NCBI RefSeq assembly: GCF_018324685.1
Contig: NZ_AP023354.1
Coordinates: 4,774,001-4,838,000 of the forward strand
Origin: Actinocatenispora sera
GTDB lineage: Bacteria > Actinomycetota > Actinomycetes > Mycobacteriales > Micromonosporaceae
Direction: 5' to 3'
DNA: 64,000 nucleotides
Shown here: positions 56,101 through 64,000 of the stretch, piece by piece
Numbering within the stretch: position 1 is the first letter of the stretch
Layout: each line of letters begins with the position of its first letter
Position numbers and translations under genes: made by a program
The notes under the pieces: model-generated
The model's database searches: none
What the model was told of the DNA's origin: nothing
Seen by the model: only the letters and a program-made list of their open reading frames with translations

Positions 56101-57060
56101 TCAGGGCCGGGCGGCGCGGGCGTACCGATCGGCCAGCGCCGCCACCGCCGTCACCAGCTCCGGCGGGTCGACGACCTCGAAGTCGGCGCCGAACATCCCC
56201 AGGTAGACCGCGAGCATGTCGATGTTGTCGGCCCCGGTGCGCAACAGGCAGCTGTGTTCGTCGACCGGGTCGATCTGCCCCGCCGACGCCGGCATCCGCG
56301 CCGCGAGCTCGTCCGCGCCGATCAGCACCCGTACCGTCGCCTGGTAGCGCCACGGCGCGGTCGACACCCGCCGCGCCACGTACTCGGCGAGGTCGTCGGC
56401 GGGCAGTGGGCGGGGCGAAAACCGCGGCCCGGTCGGGGTGCGCGGGGTGATCCGATCCACCCGGAACGTGCGCCAGTCGTCGCGTTCCAGGTCGTAGGCC
56501 ACCAGGTACCAGCGGCGGCCCCAGGCGACCAGCCGGTACGGCTCGACCGTGCGCACCGTGTCCTCGCCCTCGTGGCTGCGGTAGTCGAACCGAACCCGCT
56601 CGGTGTCCCGGCACACCGCGGCCAGCGTGGTCAGCACCTGCGGGTCGACGGTCGGCCCGGCCGCGGTCGGTACCCGTAGCACCGACACGTTCAGCGCCCG
56701 CACCCGGTGCCGCAGCCGCGGCGGCAGCACCTGCTCCAGTTTCGTCATCGCCGACAGCGCGGTCTCCTCGATCCCGGTGACCGCGCCACCGGCCGCGGTG
56801 CGCAGCGCGACCCCGACCGCGACCGCCTCCTCGTCGTCGAGCAGCAGCGGCGGCAGCGCCGCACCGGCACCCAGCCGGTACCCGCCGAGCGTGCCGGTCG
56901 CCGCGGCCACCGGGTAGCCCAGCTCGCGCAGCTTGTCCACGTCGCGGCGCACCGTGCGCACGCTGACGCCGAGCCGCTCGGCCAGCTCCGGGCCGCCCCA
57001 GTCGCGCCGCGACTCCAGCAGGGACAGCAGGCGCAGCAGCCGCGCCGAGGTTTGCAGCAT
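56101..57060 (-). CDS. WYL-domain transcriptional regulator (YafY type)
   Basis: A 319-residue regulator: an N-terminal winged helix (SARLLRLLSLLESRRDWGGP, LAERLGVSVRTVRRDVDKLR), then GYRLGAGAALPPLLLDDEEA, and a WYL domain centred on YRLVAWGRRWYLVAYDLERD (about residue 180), followed by the WCX part. WYL proteins bind nucleic-acid or nucleotide ligands. CACACT ends 7 nt before the ATG. The gene stands alone, divergent from the zinc-ribbon coiled-coil gene. Confidence 0.93.
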   Translation of the reverse strand: MLQTSARLLRLLSLLESRRDWGGPELAERLGVSVRTVRRDVDKLRELGYPVAAATGTLGGYRLGAGAALPPLLLDDEEAVAVGVALRTAAGGAVTGIEETALSAMTKLEQVLPPRLRHRVRALNVSVLRVPTAAGPTVDPQVLTTLAAVCRDTERVRFDYRSHEGEDTVRTVEPYRLVAWGRRWYLVAYDLERDDWRTFRVDRITPRTPTGPRFSPRPLPADDLAEYVARRVSTAPWRYQATVRVLIGADELAARMPASAGQIDPVDEHSCLLRTGADNIDMLAVYLGMFGADFEVVDPPELVTAVAALADRYARAARP

Positions 57061-57136
57061 GAGACGCAGTGTGGCACCCGCTGCGGCCAGGATCCGACCG
57101 CAGGCCGGTGCGCCGCGGTACCTAGACTTGGCCGAC

Positions 57137-58303
57137 ATGGCCGACCCTGCCGCCGAAACCGTCGCCGACCTCAGCCCGGCCGACGCGCCGACCCGGCCCT
57201 GCGCGTACTGCGGCAAGCCGGTGCCGCAGCGCATCGGCGCCGGCCGCCCGTTCCGGTACTGCCGGGACAACGACGGCGCCTGCCAGCGCGCGGCCCGCAA
57301 CTCGCGGATGCGGGAACGCAACGCGCCCGGCCTCACCGGCCAGATCGCCCGCTCGTGGGAGCTGGTCGACCGGCTGGAGCAGCTGGCCGACACGCTCGCC
57401 GAGTCGCTGCACGCCGAGCTGTCGCCCGCCGGCGTCGAGCGCCAGGTCGCCCAGGTACGGGCGGAGACCTCGGCCCAGCTGGCCGCGGCGCACGCCGAAC
57501 GAGACGAGGCCCGTACCGAGGCGCAGGCGGCACGGCAGGGCCACCGGGACGCCGAGACGCGCGCCGCGCAGGCGATCGAGGCGGCGGAGACCGCCGCCAC
57601 CGAGGCCGGTACGGCGCGCGCGGAGGCCGATGCGGCCCGGGCCGAGGCGAGCGCCGCACACACCGAGCTGGGTACCGCGCTGGGCGAGCGGGACGCCGCC
57701 CGCGCCGACGCCGTCACCGCGCGGGCGTTGCACGCCGACACCGTGCAGCAGCGCGACGCCGCGCGCGACGAGGCCCGTGGCGCCGCCACCGAACGCGACC
57801 GGCTCGCCGAGCAGCTCGCCGCCGTGCAGCGGGTCGAGCAGCAGCAGCGGGACCGGGCCGAGGCGGCCGAGGCCGGGCGGGACGAGCTGGCCGAGCGGCT
57901 GGCCGCCGAACGCGACGCGCACGCCGCCGCCCGGGCCGCCGCCGCGGACGCGGAGCGTACCGCCCGGCAGCACGAGCAGCGGGCGCAGGAGGCGAGCGCC
58001 GCCGCACAACAGGCCCGGGTCGAGGCGGCCGAGGCACGCCGGGCAGCCGAGGCCGCCACCGCCGAACGGCAGGCGGCCGCCTCCCGCGCCCAGACCGCCG
58101 AGTCCGCCGCCGCCGCCGCGGAGACCCGGCGCGGCGAGCTCGCCGACGAGCTCGCCACCGCCCGCGCCGAGCTGGCCGGGCTGCGGGCCCAGTCGACCCA
58201 GCTGACCGAGCAGGTCACCAACCTGACCACGGCGCTGGCCCGGCTGTCCGCACCCACCGCGAACGGTTCCCGACCGCCGGACCCGGCCGGCGCCGACCGC
58301 TAA
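57137..58303 (+). CDS. zinc-ribbon protein with long coiled coil
   Basis: A 388-residue protein. Residues 22-58 carry a cysteine cluster (CAYCGKPVPQ, FRYCRDNDGACQRAARNSR) like that of the cyd-operon protein at 8161. Residues 75-370 are an almost unbroken Ala/Glu/Arg-rich coiled coil (heptad-like AEQLAAVQRVEQQQRDRAE). No membrane segment. The architecture suggests a DNA- or RNA-tethered scaffold; I do not recognise a named family. ATG 57137; TAGACT lies 8 nt upstream. Confidence 0.8.
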   Translation: MADPAAETVADLSPADAPTRPCAYCGKPVPQRIGAGRPFRYCRDNDGACQRAARNSRMRERNAPGLTGQIARSWELVDRLEQLADTLAESLHAELSPAGVERQVAQVRAETSAQLAAAHAERDEARTEAQAARQGHRDAETRAAQAIEAAETAATEAGTARAEADAARAEASAAHTELGTALGERDAARADAVTARALHADTVQQRDAARDEARGAATERDRLAEQLAAVQRVEQQQRDRAEAAEAGRDELAERLAAERDAHAAARAAAADAERTARQHEQRAQEASAAAQQARVEAAEARRAAEAATAERQAAASRAQTAESAAAAAETRRGELADELATARAELAGLRAQSTQLTEQVTNLTTALARLSAPTANGSRPPDPAGADR

Positions 58304-58344
58304 AAGAACATCAGCCCGCCCAAAGGGTGTACAAAGATCACCAA

Positions 58345-58365
58345 GGCGGCCGCCTTGCGGCCGCC
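58345..58365 (+). terminator. hairpin between coiled-coil gene and gntP
   Basis: GGCGGCCG (58345-58352) pairs with CGGCCGCC (58358-58365) around CCTTG, 41 bp after the stop. Confidence 0.5.
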
Positions 58366-58410
58366 GCACCATGCTCGTCGATTCCGTCGACTCGGATGGG
58401 GTGGTCGCCG

Positions 58411-59826
58411 ATGTGGACCACGCAGGACACGCTGCTGATGGTCTCCGCGCTCGCCGCGATCGTGCTGGTGATCGTGCTGATCACCACGAAGATCAAGATG
58501 CATGCGTTCCTCGCGCTGATGATCGGCTCGTTGTTCATGGGCCTGCTCGCGGGCGTGGTCACCGACAAGCTGTCCCCCGAGAAGGTCGCCCTCTCGTTCG
58601 AGGTCGGCGTCGGCTCGGTGCTGGGCAACGTCGGTGTGGTCATCGCGCTGGGCACGATGCTCGGCAAGTTGCTGTCGGAATCCGGTGGCGCCCAGCAGAT
58701 CGCCGACACCCTGCTGCGGCACGCCAAACCCCGCTCGGTGCCCTGGATCATGGCGCTGGTGGCCGGCATCATCGGCATCCCGATGTTCTTCGAGATCGGC
58801 CTGGTGCTGCTGCTGCCGTTGATCCTGACCATGGCGCGGGAGGTGCAGCACCACTTCGAGGGCACCGATCAGGAGGGCGCGGTACGCCGCAGCAACGTGT
58901 ACATCATGGTCGGCATCCCGGCGCTGGCCGGCCTGTCGGTGCTGCACGGGCTGGTGCCGCCGCACCCCGGGCCGCTGGTCGCCATCAGCGCCATCCACGC
59001 CGACCTGGGGCAGACGCTGCTGATCGGGCTCATCATCGCGATCCCGACGGTGATCATCGCCGGCCCGCTGTACGCGCACGTCGCGGCCCGGTTCGCGCAC
59101 CCGCACCCGACGCAGAAGCTGCTCGACCAGGTGGCGCAGACCCGCCGGGTCGACAACCCGCCGAGCTTCGGTACCACCCTGTTCACGATCCTGCTGCCGG
59201 TCGCGCTGATGCTGCTGCGCACCCTGGCCGAGATCACCCTGCCGAAGAACTCCGGCCTGCTCAAGTGGGCCGAATTCGTCGGCGAACCGATCGTGGCGCT
59301 GCTGATCTCGCTGATCGTCGCGATGTTCACCTTCGGCGTGTCCCGCGGCTTCGGCGGCAAGAAGATCACCGAGTTTCTCGGCGACGCGCTGCTGCCGGCC
59401 GCCGGCATCCTGATGATCATCGGCGCAGGTGGCGGCTTCAAGCAGGTCCTGATCGACTCCGGCATCGCCGATGCGATCAAGAAGGCCGCCGAGAGCAGTC
59501 ACCTCTCGCCGCTGCTACTGGCCTGGGGCGTGGCGGTACTGATCCGGCTCGCCACCGGTTCGGCCACTGTCGCCACCGTCACCGCCGCCGGCATCATGGC
59601 CCCGCTGGTCGCCTCCCCCGACATCACCGTCAACAAACCGCTCGTGGCGCTCGCGATCGGCGCCGGCTCGCTGTTCTTCTCGCACGTCAACGACGCGGGG
59701 TTCTGGCTGGTCAAGGAGTTCTTCGGGATGAGCGTCGGGGACACGTTCAAGAGCTGGTCGGTGATGGAGACGATCATCTCGGTGGTCGGGCTGGGCTTCA
59801 TCATGCTGGCCAGCCTGATCCTGTGA
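58411..59826 (+). CDS. GntP-family gluconate:H+ symporter
   Basis: A 471-residue permease with about 12 helices. Family features include GVGSVLGNVGVVIALGTMLG, GIIGIPMFFEIGLVLLLPLI, VPPHPGPLVAISAIHADLG and, near the end, LFFSHVNDAGFWLVKEFFGM, all diagnostic of GntP/GntT permeases for gluconate and related sugar acids. ATG 58411 is used; no clear ribosome site is seen. No kinase or catabolic gene is adjacent. Confidence 0.93.
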   Translation: MWTTQDTLLMVSALAAIVLVIVLITTKIKMHAFLALMIGSLFMGLLAGVVTDKLSPEKVALSFEVGVGSVLGNVGVVIALGTMLGKLLSESGGAQQIADTLLRHAKPRSVPWIMALVAGIIGIPMFFEIGLVLLLPLILTMAREVQHHFEGTDQEGAVRRSNVYIMVGIPALAGLSVLHGLVPPHPGPLVAISAIHADLGQTLLIGLIIAIPTVIIAGPLYAHVAARFAHPHPTQKLLDQVAQTRRVDNPPSFGTTLFTILLPVALMLLRTLAEITLPKNSGLLKWAEFVGEPIVALLISLIVAMFTFGVSRGFGGKKITEFLGDALLPAAGILMIIGAGGGFKQVLIDSGIADAIKKAAESSHLSPLLLAWGVAVLIRLATGSATVATVTAAGIMAPLVASPDITVNKPLVALAIGAGSLFFSHVNDAGFWLVKEFFGMSVGDTFKSWSVMETIISVVGLGFIMLASLIL

Positions 59827-59922
59827 ACGGGTACGTAGCGGACTGATCGTCGCGATGTCGCAGGCTGCTGGTATCAATCAGCACGACCCGCGAAACACAT
59901 CACGATCAGGAGGTTGGGTGCC

Positions 59923-60645
59923 ATGGCCGCCCCCCGAGGACTGTCGGTAGACGACATCGAGACACTGCGCAGCGCGGTCTCATCCGGGCGGCGCCCCAAG
60001 GTGGTGTTCACCGCCGCCGCCGGACAGATCGCCGGACAGACCGGGCAGGTCACCGCGGTGGGTGACCCGGCCGGCGCCGACGAGTTCATCAGCGTGCGCT
60101 TCGGCCGCGACAAGCTGGAGTTCGCCCCCGGCGACCTGCAACTGCCCGGCAAGGCGCCGCGCCGCCCGGCGAAGCCGGCCGGTAAACCGGCCGCTGCCAC
60201 CCCGGCACCAGCGTCCGACGCCTCCCGCCCGGCCGCCGCCAGCACCGCGAAACCGGCCGCGACCGCCACCGTCACCACGCCGCAGCCTGCCGCCCCGGCC
60301 GCGAAACCCGCCGCGGACACCGAGCCGAGGCCGGCCGCGGCCCGTCCGGCGGCACGGCGCGGCAAGGCAAAGGGGCCGGCCGAGCTGTCCGTGACGCTCA
60401 CCTGGCAGGACGGCGACTGGTCGGTGCAGGCGCAGCGGGGCTCCCGGGTGCTGGCCAAGCCGACACCCGTGCGTGCCGCGGACGCGCTGCGGATGGTGGA
60501 GATGCTCGACGCGCCGGCGGTCAGTGACGCTGTCGGTGAGATCGTCGCTGCGGCGCGTGACGCCGCCGCGGAGCGGGCCGAGCAGCTGCGGCGCGAACTG
60601 GCGGAGGTGGAGGCCCGGCTGGCGGAGCTGCCGCAGATCGACTGA
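59923..60645 (+). CDS. DUF6319 family protein
   Basis: A 240-residue actinobacterial protein of unknown function. The N-terminal domain (LSVDDIETLRSAVSSGRRPK, then FTAAAGQIAGQTGQVTAVGD) is followed by a long Ala/Pro/Lys linker (about 80-150) and a C-terminal part with SVTLTWQDGDWSVQAQRGSR and a terminal coiled coil (ERAEQLRRELAEVEARLAEL). ATG 59923 follows AGGAGG by 9 nt. The KPA-rich linker and small domains suggest nucleic-acid association, but this is only an inference. Confidence 0.72.
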   Translation: MAAPRGLSVDDIETLRSAVSSGRRPKVVFTAAAGQIAGQTGQVTAVGDPAGADEFISVRFGRDKLEFAPGDLQLPGKAPRRPAKPAGKPAAATPAPASDASRPAAASTAKPAATATVTTPQPAAPAAKPAADTEPRPAAARPAARRGKAKGPAELSVTLTWQDGDWSVQAQRGSRVLAKPTPVRAADALRMVEMLDAPAVSDAVGEIVAAARDAAAERAEQLRRELAEVEARLAELPQID

Positions 60646-60771
60646 AGCGCGGCTGCGAGCCGTTTCACCACCGGTACCCGCGTGGCCGCGCCGCCCGCAC
60701 CGGCACGCCCTACACTGTGCCAGATTCGGTGGCCGCTGCCGCCGGCGTTCCCACACCCCCAGGGAGGCGAC

Positions 60772-62607
60772 GTGCCGCGTGGCAACCACGCCAAGGGCGG
60801 CCTACGCTCCCACCGGCGTAGGATCGGCAAGCACCTGATCATCGCACCGTGGATCATCATCACCGCGATCTGTGCGCTGGTCCTGGCCGGCCTGACGACC
60901 ACCTGGGTGGTGCTGGTGACCCGCGGCTGCGGCGGCAGCGCGGTCACCGCCACCGTGTACGCCGACCCGGCCGTGTCCAGCATCATCGACAAGCAGGCAC
61001 AGACCTGGATGCAGGGCAGCCCGGCCGTCGACGGGCACTGCGCGAAGATCAGCGTCGTCCCGCGTGATTCCGCCTCGGTCGCGGCGGCGCTGGCACCCAG
61101 CTGGGACCCCCGCACCGACGGCACCCGCCCGGACGCCTGGGTGCCCGAGTCCAGCCTGTGGATGCAGCTGGCGGCGTCGCGGCCGGATGCGGCGCGGATG
61201 CTGCCCGAGCGGCGCCCCAGCCTGGCCCGCAGCCCCGCAGTGATCGCCATGCCCAAGCCGATGGCCGAGGTGATGAAGAAGGTCGCCCCGAAGCTGACCT
61301 GGAACCAGCTCGCCACGCAGTACGCCGGCAAGGTGTGGGCGAAGTACGGGCACCCCAGCTGGGGCGGCATCCGGGTCGACATGACCGACGCGACCACCTC
61401 CACCGCCGGGCTGCACGCGGTGACCGCGATGGCCGACGCCAACGACGACGGCGACATATCCACCGCCGAGCGGCTGAGCCTCAACCAGATCTGGCAGGTC
61501 GGTGCCGCCCACCCCACCGACACCCAGCAGGTGATCCAGAAGCTGGAGTCGGCCGACTCCAGCAGCACCACCGCGGTGCTCAAGACGGTGTCGGCGTTCC
61601 CCGCCCTGGAACAGGACGTGATCAGCTACAACCAGGACGGGCCGAAGGTGCCGCTGACGGCCGTGTACCCGTCCGACGGCAGCGCCGACGCCGACTTCCC
61701 CTACCTGCGGTTGAGCTGGTCACACCAGACGACCCCGGGCATCAACGACGACGCGCAGCGGGTCCGCAGCGACATCGCGCGCACGTTCCTCACCGACCTG
61801 CGCTCGGCCACCGCGAAGAAGGCGTTCCGCGACGCCGGCTACCGGGACGCCTCCCGCCGGCCCGGCCCGCTGATGACCGCCGCCAACGGCGTCGACCGCA
61901 AGGTACCCACCCTGCCACGCAAGGTGATGAGCCCCGACTCGGTGTCGCAGACCGTGTCGATGTGGACGTCGATCTCCCGGGACAGCAACGTGCTGCTGAT
62001 CATGGACGTGTCCTCGGGCATGGGGCAGAAGGTCGCCGGCACCAACAAGACCAAGCTGCAGCTGGCCGGCGACGCGGTCGCCGAAGCCATCACCCTGTTC
62101 GGGCCGGGCGCGCGGCTGGGCCTGTGGGACTACGCCAGCCACGTCAAGGGCGACTCGGCCGACTACGAGCAGATCGTGCCCGTCGACACGCTCAACGGCA
62201 CCTACCAGGGCACCACCAGGCGGGTCGCCATCAACAACGCGCTCGACCAGCTGCAGCCCGTCGGCGAACCCACCCTGTACGACACGGTCGCCGCCGCCTA
62301 CAAGATGATGCGCAAGCACTACCAGAACGACGCCAGCAACCGGATCGTCGTGGTCACCGGCTCCGGCAACGACTCGGCCAGCAAGACCGGCCTGGCCGAA
62401 CTGACCAGCACCCTGAACGCTGGCGCGGACAAGAACCATCCGCTGCCGGTCGTGACCGTCGGGTACGGCAGCGGCGTCGACCTGTCGTCGCTGCAGACCA
62501 TCTCGCAGGCCTCCGGCGGCCGCACGTACGCGGCGAGCAGCCCCACCGAGGTGTCCAAGGTGCTGCTGACCGCCCTGTTCAGCGGCGCCCCACCCACCTC
62601 CGACTGA
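60772..62607 (+). CDS. membrane-anchored substrate-binding and VWA domain protein
   Basis: A 611-residue secreted protein with an uncleaved anchor: basic N-terminus, one helix (IIAPWIIITAICALVLAGLT, residues 22-45), then a periplasmic-binding-type domain (about 55-395) and a von Willebrand A domain (about 405-600). The MIDAS starts MDVSSGMGQ at residue 412, so the fifth position is Gly instead of the usual Ser of DxSxS. The later VVTGSGND likewise replaces the Thr/Asp pattern. GTG 60772 after GGGAGG. Relatives in actinomycetes have no assigned role. Confidence 0.85.
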   Translation: MPRGNHAKGGLRSHRRRIGKHLIIAPWIIITAICALVLAGLTTTWVVLVTRGCGGSAVTATVYADPAVSSIIDKQAQTWMQGSPAVDGHCAKISVVPRDSASVAAALAPSWDPRTDGTRPDAWVPESSLWMQLAASRPDAARMLPERRPSLARSPAVIAMPKPMAEVMKKVAPKLTWNQLATQYAGKVWAKYGHPSWGGIRVDMTDATTSTAGLHAVTAMADANDDGDISTAERLSLNQIWQVGAAHPTDTQQVIQKLESADSSSTTAVLKTVSAFPALEQDVISYNQDGPKVPLTAVYPSDGSADADFPYLRLSWSHQTTPGINDDAQRVRSDIARTFLTDLRSATAKKAFRDAGYRDASRRPGPLMTAANGVDRKVPTLPRKVMSPDSVSQTVSMWTSISRDSNVLLIMDVSSGMGQKVAGTNKTKLQLAGDAVAEAITLFGPGARLGLWDYASHVKGDSADYEQIVPVDTLNGTYQGTTRRVAINNALDQLQPVGEPTLYDTVAAAYKMMRKHYQNDASNRIVVVTGSGNDSASKTGLAELTSTLNAGADKNHPLPVVTVGYGSGVDLSSLQTISQASGGRTYAASSPTEVSKVLLTALFSGAPPTSD

Positions 62608-62788
62608 CGACCCGCTAGCACCACGCACCGTGGCGGGCGCGGCGAACCGCGGGCACGGCACCCGATCGGGCGGATCCGGACCGTCACCCGCGGCCGCGTC
62701 ATGTCGTTCGGTTGAAGGGACACGCCACCATGAGGCGTGCACGGCGCCCGGTCCGCGGCGCGCCGCCGTCACCACGGGAGACCACACC

Positions 62789-62998
62789 ATGTGTCAGCAC
62801 CAGCCACCCTGCCCGGCCGCCGACGACCCGGCGCGCGACGCGGCCAGAATCCTGTTCACCCACCCCGAGCAGGGGTGGAGCCTGCTGTGCAACGGGGTGG
62901 TGCTGTTCGACGACACCGGCCAGCTGCTGCCCGACGGCAGCTCCATCACCCCGCACCGCGGCCCCGCGCCGCACCGCAGGCCGGCGCACGCCGCCTGA
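62789..62998 (+). CDS. DUF5999 family small protein
   Basis: A 69-residue protein starting MCQHQPPCPAADDPARDAAR and continuing HPEQGWSLLCNGVVLFDDTG, ending with a His/Pro/Arg tail. Three cysteines near the N-terminus and one in the centre could bind a metal. The family is conserved and common in Streptomyces and relatives; function unknown. Weak ribosome site (GGGAG). Confidence 0.85.
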   Translation: MCQHQPPCPAADDPARDAARILFTHPEQGWSLLCNGVVLFDDTGQLLPDGSSITPHRGPAPHRRPAHAA

Positions 62999-63034
62999 CC
63001 CACCCGCCGGCGGGCCAGACGGCGGCCCGTGGGT
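62999..63034. terminator. hairpin between DUF5999 gene and gcvP
   Basis: CGGGCC (63011-63016) pairs with GGCCCG (63024-63029), extended by an outer CCCAC/GTGGG pairing. It separates two converging genes. Confidence 0.45.
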
Positions 63035-64000
63035 TCACTGCGTGAACGCCTCCGGCGGCGGGCACGAACACACCAGGTTACGGTCGCCGAACGCACCATC
63101 GATCCGGCGCACCGGCGACCAGTACTTCTGCCGGGCCCCGTCCCCGTTCGGGTAGCCGGCCTCCTGCCGCGAATACTTGTGCGACCAGTCGTCGGCGGTC
63201 AGCATCCGCGCCGTGTGCGGCGCGTTGACCAGCGGATTGTCCTCCGCCGACCACTCACCCGACTCGACCTTGGTGATCTCGCGGCGGATCGCGATCATCG
63301 CCTCCACGAACCGGTCCAGCTCCGCGAGATCCTCGCTCTCGGTCGGCTCCACCATCAACGTCCCCGCCACCGGGAACGACATCGTCGGCGCGTGGAACCC
63401 GTAGTCGATCAGCCGCTTCGCCACATCGTCCACGCTGATCCCCGACGACTTCGTCACCGGCCGCAGATCCACGATGCACTCGTGCGCCACCAGCCCGTTC
63501 GCCCCCGCGTACAGCACCGGGAAGTGCGGCCGCAGCCGCGCCGCCAGGTAGTTGGCCGCGAGCACCGCCGCCCCGGTCGCCGCGGTCAGCCCGTCCGGGC
63601 CCATCAGCCGCAGGTACGCCCACGAGATCGGCAGGATCCCCGCCGACCCGTACGGCGCCGCCGACACCGTCGGCCGCTGCGGGTCGTTGCCGTCCAGCAT
63701 CGGATGCCCCGGCAGGTACGGCGCCAGGTGCGCGCGCGCCGCCACCGGACCCACACCCGGCCCGCCGCCACCGTGCGGGATGCAGAACGTCTTGTGCAGG
63801 TTCAGGTGCGACACGTCCGCGCCGAACCGGCCCGGCTTCGCAAACCCCAGCAGCGCGTTGAGGTTCGCCCCGTCCACGTACACCTGGCCACCGGCGTCGT
63901 GCACCTTGCCGCACAGCTGCGCGATCTGCTGCTCGTACACCCCGTGCGTGGACGGGTAGGTCACCATGATCGCCGCCAGCGAGTCGGCGTGCGCGGCGAT
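63035..64000 (-). CDS. gcvP: glycine dehydrogenase (P-protein), C-terminal part
   Basis: The PLP-dependent decarboxylase of the glycine cleavage system. The last 321 residues are visible and the gene continues beyond base 64000. The PLP-binding Lys is in [40 protein letters not shown] precedes it, and [16 protein letters not shown] and the C-terminal YCII-like end [20 protein letters not shown] are typical. No frameshift is seen. Full-length members have about 950 residues, so about two thirds are missing from the window. Confidence 0.96.
   Translation of the reverse strand: MAAHADSLAAIMVTYPSTHGVYEQQIAQLCGKVHDAGGQVYVDGANLNALLGFAKPGRFGADVSHLNLHKTFCIPHGGGGPGVGPVAARAHLAPYLPGHPMLDGNDPQRPTVSAAPYGSAGILPISWAYLRLMGPDGLTAATGAAVLAANYLAARLRPHFPVLYAGANGLVAHECIVDLRPVTKSSGISVDDVAKRLIDYGFHAPTMSFPVAGTLMVEPTESEDLAELDRFVEAMIAIRREITKVESGEWSAEDNPLVNAPHTARMLTADDWSHKYSRQEAGYPNGDGARQKYWSPVRRIDGAFGDRNLVCSCPPPEAFTQ

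Noticed and set aside
56707-58410. Frame that would fuse 570 residues to the GntP permease
   Set aside because: It runs through the WYL and coiled-coil genes in wrong frames; GntP similarity starts at 58411.

Overview
The window is very GC-rich DNA from an actinomycete. RbpA, a mycobacterial-type Nei2 glycosylase, the DUF5999, DUF6069 and DUF6319 proteins, many GTG starts, and promoters that look leaderless all fit a member of Micromonosporales. The family assignment is an inference from gene content, not a proven placement. No rRNA, tRNA or CRISPR array was seen. Both ends cut genes: a LuxR-type regulator on the left and glycine decarboxylase gcvP on the right.

Layout. 1-2.1 kb: two coupled LuxR-type regulators. 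2.2-8.5 kb: cytochrome bd operon cydA-cydB-cydD-cydC plus a translationally coupled zinc-ribbon protein, behind two tandem inverted-repeat operators. 8.5-19.2 kb: a drug-response zone with an AraC regulator, two VOC proteins that share an identical promoter module, a LuxR/NB-ARC regulator, an MFS exporter, a UvrA-like ABC ATPase, a methyltransferase, a GNAT acetyltransferase and a MerR regulator. 19.3-20.6 kb: a decayed IS605-type tnpB with its end hairpin still present, followed by an intact tyrosine recombinase. 20.9-24.4 kb: rbpA behind a textbook SigR promoter, a methyltransferase and an ABC exporter, each closed by a strong hairpin. 24.4-32.2 kb: hydrolase, EamA transporter with a structured leader, PrmC-like methyltransferase, Nei2, DUF6069, a NarL-type two-component pair and a phosphotransferase. 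32.2-37.7 kb: an ECF42 sigma factor with its DGPF partner, a flavin monooxygenase, a broken MFS gene, and a peptidase E / TetR pair. 37.7-48.8 kb: transporters, small-molecule-binding regulators and modifying enzymes, often as divergent regulator/target pairs. 48.9-57.1 kb: four more regulator/enzyme units, including a rifampicin monooxygenase (rox) with an upstream peptide ORF and mutually exclusive hairpins. 57.1-64 kb: zinc-ribbon coiled-coil protein, GntP permease, DUF6319, a VWA lipid-anchor-free membrane protein, DUF5999 and gcvP.

How it works together. Most of the window consists of small units in which a one-component regulator (TetR, MerR, ArsR, AraC, XRE, WYL) sits beside, or divergent from, an efflux pump, flavin monooxygenase, VOC protein or methyltransferase. 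Many intergenic regions carry near-perfect inverted repeats that look like the cognate operators. At least a dozen genes have a -10-like hexamer only 6-7 nt before the start codon and no Shine-Dalgarno sequence, so leaderless transcription appears to be the norm here. Decay is visible in four places: tnpB, an MFS gene, a cupin and a methyltransferase.
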